From Medicago truncatula (taxonomy: Eukaryota > Streptophyta > Magnoliopsida > Fabales > Fabaceae), in NCBI RefSeq assembly GCF_003473485.1, contig NC_053045.1, positions 39,158,494 through 39,222,493 of the forward strand: a stretch of 64,000 nt of DNA, read 5' to 3'. Shown in pieces: positions 59,811 through 64,000 of this stretch. A program made the position numbers and the translations under genes. Position 1 is the first letter of the stretch. The number at the start of each line of letters is the position of its first letter. Below the pieces are notes generated by a model, which did not search any database, was not told where the DNA came from, and worked only from the letters and a program-made list of their open reading frames with translations.

Positions 59811-59940
59811 TAGTCTAGTGGCTGGAGAAATTCACAAGATGAATAAGTGGGTGTTCGGGGTTCGAACCCCAACCCACCCCTTCACACATTGTGCATTATC
59901 CCTTATCAAATGAATTAAGCTCATGGGAACAACATGGTCA
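59811..59940 (+). mobile_element. tRNA-derived SINE candidate
   Basis: Box A-like 'tagtctagtggctgg' and box B 'gggttcgaacccc' about 37 bp apart, followed by a non-tRNA tail ('cacattgtgcattatccctt'). No acceptor-stem pairing is present, so it is not a tRNA gene. Confidence 0.65.
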
Positions 59941-60058
59941 TTTTTAATATGATATAATTGTTGGTATGGTCATGAATGACTTATATTATTGGAACGCTCA
60001 ACCACTCCTATGTTTATGAGAGATTTTAATTGCAACTTTATTTTTAGGATTTTTTTTT

Positions 60059-60407
60059 AGGCTTAAATGTTCTTTTGGTCCCTCGTTTCTGTTAGGGTTT
60101 TAAAAAAAAGTTAACTCATGGACACGTGTCACCTTGTCATTGGTTATGAGTTTTTTTTTTATACAAATTTTTTTTTTTTTTTTTTAAATATATTTTTTTT
60201 TGTAAAAAAAATAAAATCTCAGAGCCAATGACAAGGTGACACGTGTCCACACTTAACATTTTTTTATTAAAACTAACGGAAACCTAACCGAAGGGACCAA
60301 AACGAGACTAAAAAAAAACTTAAAATCCTCAAACAATCTTTTTTTTAGTTAAGGGACCAAAGCGGTACCAATTAAATAATTAAGGGACCAAAAGAGCATT
60401 TAAGCCT
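60059..60407. mobile_element. Foldback element, 349 bp
   Basis: Starts 'aggcttaaatgttcttttgg', ends 'aaaagagcatttaagcct'; inner arms pair 'gacacgtgtcaccttgtcat' with 'atgacaaggtgacacgtgtc'. T9 tracts flank it, so a 9-bp duplication is likely but not provable. Confidence 0.85.
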
Positions 60408-60409
60408 TT

Positions 60410-61600
60410 TTTTTTTATTGGTTTTGTGTCAATGTTGTTTTGGTGCTTTTTTGCGGTAGTTAGAGCATTCATAATAGAGACACCTATTTTTAGATATTTA
60501 AATGAGTCTCACGTGTAGATGATTAATTTATAATTTTTGAACATTAGTATCTAATAAATGCTCAATCCCTCCAAACCAACCTTTTCACAAAAATTTCTTT
60601 AATGGGACCCACTAATCAACTATCAACAATAACTTTATACCATTACATTTCAATTTTTTAATATTAAAAGAGTATGAGTTCCATTTAAGATTGAAGGTCT
60701 TAAGTGAGACTCTACACCCTCCGATAACTAATATAAGCAAAATTTAATATTTTATATTAATTTAATAAATGATGTATGTGATCTATATTAAAGACTACAT
60801 ATATCATTTATCGAATGAATCTAAAATGTCAAATTTTGCTTATAATAGTGACCAAAGAGTGTACGTCTTATAAGACCTCGAAAAAATTTCTCCGCAATGG
60901 GATACCTAACAGGTCCTGGATCTTAAATGTTGAAGATCCTCCGAGTGGAGATGGTCTTAACAATGATTGCACCCCTCTTTGTGCTTGGATCATTGCTTCA
61001 TTTACTTTAGAGTCTTGTTAACGAGTGCCTCCTGCACTCTTTAAGCATTCTAAATTAAGTAATTATTTTTAAAAATGTCAAAGTTTTCGATTTTGAATGT
61101 ACTGACTACACAAACTTTTATAAAAAGTTGTCATTTAAGGTCTGGGCACTAGTTAACATTTCTCTTTATTTTATAATACATTTTTGACTTTTTTTTAATA
61201 TAAAAAAAAATCATTTTTTCAAGGGTTTTAAACTTGAGCCAGAGAAACCTTCTTTATTTGACACTCCCTCCGTTCTAAATTATAAGTTGCGAAAAATTTA
61301 TCTTAAATTATAAGTTGTTTTATAATATCAATGAAACATTAATTATTTTTTCTATTACAGTCTTAACTTTTTATTATTTTATCTTCTTTCAATCATTTAA
61401 TTTATCTTTCCTAAACTATTTATTAAGAATAAAACAACTCATAATATCTTTTTCACATACAAAATTAATTTTCCTTTTTAATACGTGTCAAATGGTCAAA
61501 ACGACTTAGTACATAGTGAATATCAATTACCATCCTGTTTTTGTCTCTATAAATGTGGCTTTTTATGAACATGTTTTTAGTTATAATAATAACATGTACA
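60410..61600. other. Intergenic, no supported gene
   Basis: AT-rich; a solitary 'ctccctccgttctaaatta' MITE half occurs at about 61264. Short ORFs at 60815 and 61315 lack domains. Confidence 0.4.
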
Positions 61601-61607
61601 TAGTGAT

Positions 61608-61753
61608 ATTTCTTTTTTTTTTTGGTAGATAGACGAAATGGCAAAGCCATTATAAACTCACACACATAAGTGGAGGTACCGGGGTTCGAACCCCGGTCAT
61701 GGCATCCGGTCTAATAATTTCGACATTTTGCCAGTTGAGCTAGGACTTCTGGA
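61608..61753 (-). mobile_element. tRNA-derived SINE
   Basis: The minus strand reads box A-like 'tagctcaactggcaaaatg', box B 'ggggttcgaaccccgg', a tail ending 'cgtctatctacc', then poly(A). The structure is complete enough for a SINE copy. Confidence 0.75.
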
Positions 61754-62174
61754 TCATAGTGATATTTCTATACATGATGATAATATAATGTTGACAATTT
61801 ACGGTTTTATGACAGTTTCATAATACAATCCACTTATTAACATACGCATTCTCTTAATAAAATTGATTCTTCTAATTACAATGATTCTGATGATGCTCAC
61901 TGTGTTGAAATTCTGCAGAAGATTGTCCTGATGTTACAAAAAGTCATTTAGGATTAGACATCCTCCTAAAAGATTACTATTGCAATGCAGTTTTACATTC
62001 GTATAATAAAAGTATCATGTATCCTTTGCTAATGTATTATGCTCTAAGGGACAAAAGTATAAAACATGCAACAGATACATTATTGTACAAAATCATTAAT
62101 TTACCAATGATTCAATGGAGTTTATAGGTTTTTCATTTATCAGCTCAATAATATGGCTAAGCATTTGTTACATA

Positions 62175-62396
62175 CTTGATTTGAACTGATGAATTTCCAC
62201 TTCTACTGTGCATCATTTGCGCGTTTAAATGTTCCAGATCCTCCTTAAATATCCAATGATAACCACAATTTTTGACCTCCAAATGCAAACCAAGAGGCTG
62301 CTCAACTACAGCTACCAATTCAATACCACTAATATCATGCAATCCCTTCGTTATACAATTCATATAATAATTAATAAATTCTTCCTTAGTGAAAAA
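62175..62396 (-). pseudogene. TNL C-terminal domain fragment
   Basis: Reads FTKEEFINYYMNCITKGLHD, ISGIELVAVVEQPLGLHLEV and KNCGYHWIFKEDLEHLN, matching the last roughly 70 residues of the intact TNL (45700-45900) with only a few changes. Homology stops abruptly on both sides; upstream TNL sequence is absent. Confidence 0.88.
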
Positions 62397-62449
62397 AGTT
62401 AACAAAGTACTACTATGAATTTCAATTATAATAGTAATTAACTTCAATT

Positions 62450-62660
62450 CACAGCAAATTTATCGCAATAGGGATTCCCTTATAAGCATCATGAATTTCA
62501 ATTTCATTAAAAGATTCAAATGCGTAAAATGAGATGAATGAATTGATTACCTTAGTAGCAATGGAGTGAGTGAGGATAGTGCAGAGTTGGTCACCGACGT
62601 CAAACCTAAATTTTTCTTATTTTGTAACTGCAAGGTTCCATGTGGATAAAGATACAATGG
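62450..62660 (-). pseudogene. F-box gene 5' leader relic
   Basis: 'Gattaccttagtagcaatgg' and the following 'gagtgagtgaggatagtgca ... gttggtcaccgacgtcaaac' match the 5' UTR exon region of the F-box genes (38215-38285 and 54845-54915). No F-box coding sequence follows downstream; the adjacent DNA is the TNL fragment at 62175-62396. Confidence 0.55.
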
Positions 62661-63223
62661 AATTTGAAAAAATATATAAATAATTAACAGTGGTGGGACC
62701 CACTCTTTACTTTTTTTTGTGTCTATCTCTCATCAAATGACATTATCCATTTGTTTTAAGTAAATGGAGAGGATCTTAACTCAATTTTACACCATAAAAC
62801 AATCTAGACCACCGGTTTAGATTGAATGGCTCAAAGGAAATCTCATTCCTGAAAAGATTGGTCTAACTTGGACCATTTTTTTCTACCATTAGACCGAATC
62901 TTCTCACTAAAATTACTCTCTCTCTCCCTCTCTCCATTTTGGGTTGGATCCGGGTGACTTTGAATTTTAAAAAAGATGACTTTGTTGACTTTGTCTTTCT
63001 ATCTCTTTCACAATTGATCATTCTATCTCTTTATAATTAACTTAACGGAAATAAAGATATGCTAGTTGTTGTTAAAGAAGAAATAAACATTTTTCAACCC
63101 ACTATAATGCAAAACAAATGAGGAATCAGAAGAATAAAGTCTACACTCTGCACCACTGAAACAGAAAACAACTTCTGGCTTTTCACAACTTGTCGTTTAG
63201 GGGATCTTCATCCTTGACGCGTC

Positions 63224-63416
63224 AGGTTTTTCCAAAGTGTCTTTGAGATTTGAATTTTGCAGCCATTCTTATCCGAAGCAGGAAGTACCCCAGATTTTTG
63301 ACTCTGAAAACAATGTCGAAAGTTAGATCAATGCATTCAATGAGTTCCACTAATAGCTAATGAAAAGGGTAAGTGTTTTACTCACTTCATCTTCATCATC
63401 AGAGGGTTCATGGTGG
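63224..63416 (-). pseudogene. Distal acidic exons of a third F-box copy
   Basis: The minus strand has a 31-bp exon 63416-63386 (HHEPSDDEDE) with the same GTGAGT donor and phase as its paralogues, but shortened by 21 bp (seven codons). The next exon (near 63303, SQKSGVLPAS) has lost its GTAAG donor, and the terminal TGA is TGG. Flanking sequence from 63060 rightwards matches 50965 onward, so the F-box body should lie beyond the right edge. Confidence 0.5.
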
Positions 63417-63419
63417 CTG

Positions 63420-64000
63420 TAACAAAAACAGTGAAAACAAATAACAATGAGCAGCTTAACATAATTGCAGAATAAAAATCTTAAACCCGTCTATAATCAC
63501 ACGCATCTTCTGAATTCCCCAATATGTCCCCACACGAATTATTCCCAGATCAAATCAAAAGAACTAAATTAGGCTCATATATGAAAAGAACATAATATAA
63601 AAAACCTACTTCGCATATTAAGAAATAAAAAAGTCCATAGTTTTAAGAAATAAAAAAGCATAGATGTTACTGAAAAGGAGTTTTAAGAAACTACGTTGAT
63701 ATAAAACATAGATTAAGGAATTTTGAATAGCTTTCATGTCAATCAAGTCAACATTAAACTTTTGCTTATGATCTGAAGAAACTGGCCCAACATAGACTTA
63801 GTACATTTTGAAGAATAAATCATTTTTAAATACTAACCAAATACTAGTTTTTGAACTCGAAGAGCTATAACAACTAATCCAATATTCTCAAACTCAACTC
63901 GCATTATGTTTTCGTGAATTTATTAATTATTTCAATCAAACCTCTCACTTTCCACAAAGGAACCGAAACCCACGTCTAAGTGTCTGTCTCTATGTCGATT
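63420..64000. repeat. Third copy of the F-box 3' flank
   Basis: Blocks such as 'ttgaatagctttcatgtcaa', 'tcaagtcaacattaaa' and 'aagtgtctgtctctatgtcg' match 35400-35690 and 52020-52290. It continues out of the window. Confidence 0.7.

Noticed and set aside
59811-59870. tRNA gene
   Set aside because: Boxes A and B are present but the acceptor and anticodon stems are not; it fits a SINE better.
61682-61742. tRNA gene on the minus strand
   Set aside because: Same reasoning: tRNA-like promoter boxes, no cloverleaf, poly(A) tail.

Overview
This window is eukaryotic nuclear DNA from a flowering plant. The genes have GT-AG introns, the intergenic DNA is AT-rich, and it contains a polyubiquitin gene with a leader intron, a TIR-NBS-LRR (TNL) gene, FBD-type F-box genes, a Ty1/copia element primed by initiator tRNA-Met, and many MITEs and tRNA-derived SINEs. 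The mix of TNL and F-box/FBD clusters with these repeats suggests a legume, with Medicago truncatula the best guess. That is inference; no species marker was tested.

Layout. 1-5.9 kb: one copy of a duplicated non-coding segment (second copy 13.28-15.42 kb), a long foldback element, a GA microsatellite and two relics of an F-box 3' end. 5.9-7.3 kb: three adjacent foldback elements, one holding a fossil MuDR-type transposase segment. 8.4-9.7 kb: an F-box/FBD gene broken by one small deletion (+). 10.35-11.34 kb: the decayed 3' half of a TNL gene (+). 12.9-13.3 kb: the start of a small unrecognised gene (-). 15.4-17.4 kb: an intact three-exon F-box/FBD gene (-). 20.15-23.5 kb: an intact four-exon SWIM zinc-finger gene related to MULE transposases (-). 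24-27.8 kb: nested DNA transposons, including a hAT transposase fragment and a foldback element carrying a beta-amylase fragment. 27.89-32.98 kb: a complete but mutated copia retrotransposon (-). 34.1-39.5 kb and 50.7-55.7 kb: two copies of a segment of about 5 kb, each with an F-box/FBD gene (-). Between them, at 42.1-45.9 kb, lies a complete five-exon TNL gene (+). 47.2-47.6 kb: a ubiquitin pseudogene. 57.5-59.4 kb: a hexameric polyubiquitin gene (-). 59.8-64 kb: SINEs, a foldback element, a TNL 3' fragment beside an F-box promoter relic, and the 3' exons of a third F-box copy that runs off the right edge.

How it fits together. This is an F-box/TNL birth-and-death cluster. The F-box proteins would act as substrate adaptors in SCF ubiquitin ligases and the TNL as an intracellular immune receptor; polyubiquitin supplies ubiquitin but is probably only a neighbour. 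The most informative observations are: (i) a beta-amylase fragment captured in a foldback transposon with a 9-bp target duplication; (ii) a candidate acidic C-terminal extension of the F-box genes, encoded by small distal exons and kept in frame in three copies; (iii) a 402-bp near-identical tract over the F-box region of two otherwise diverged paralogues, suggesting gene conversion; (iv) paralogous empty sites that date several insertions; and (v) at least eight foldback elements, most sharing the same end pattern and several with clear 9-bp target duplications.
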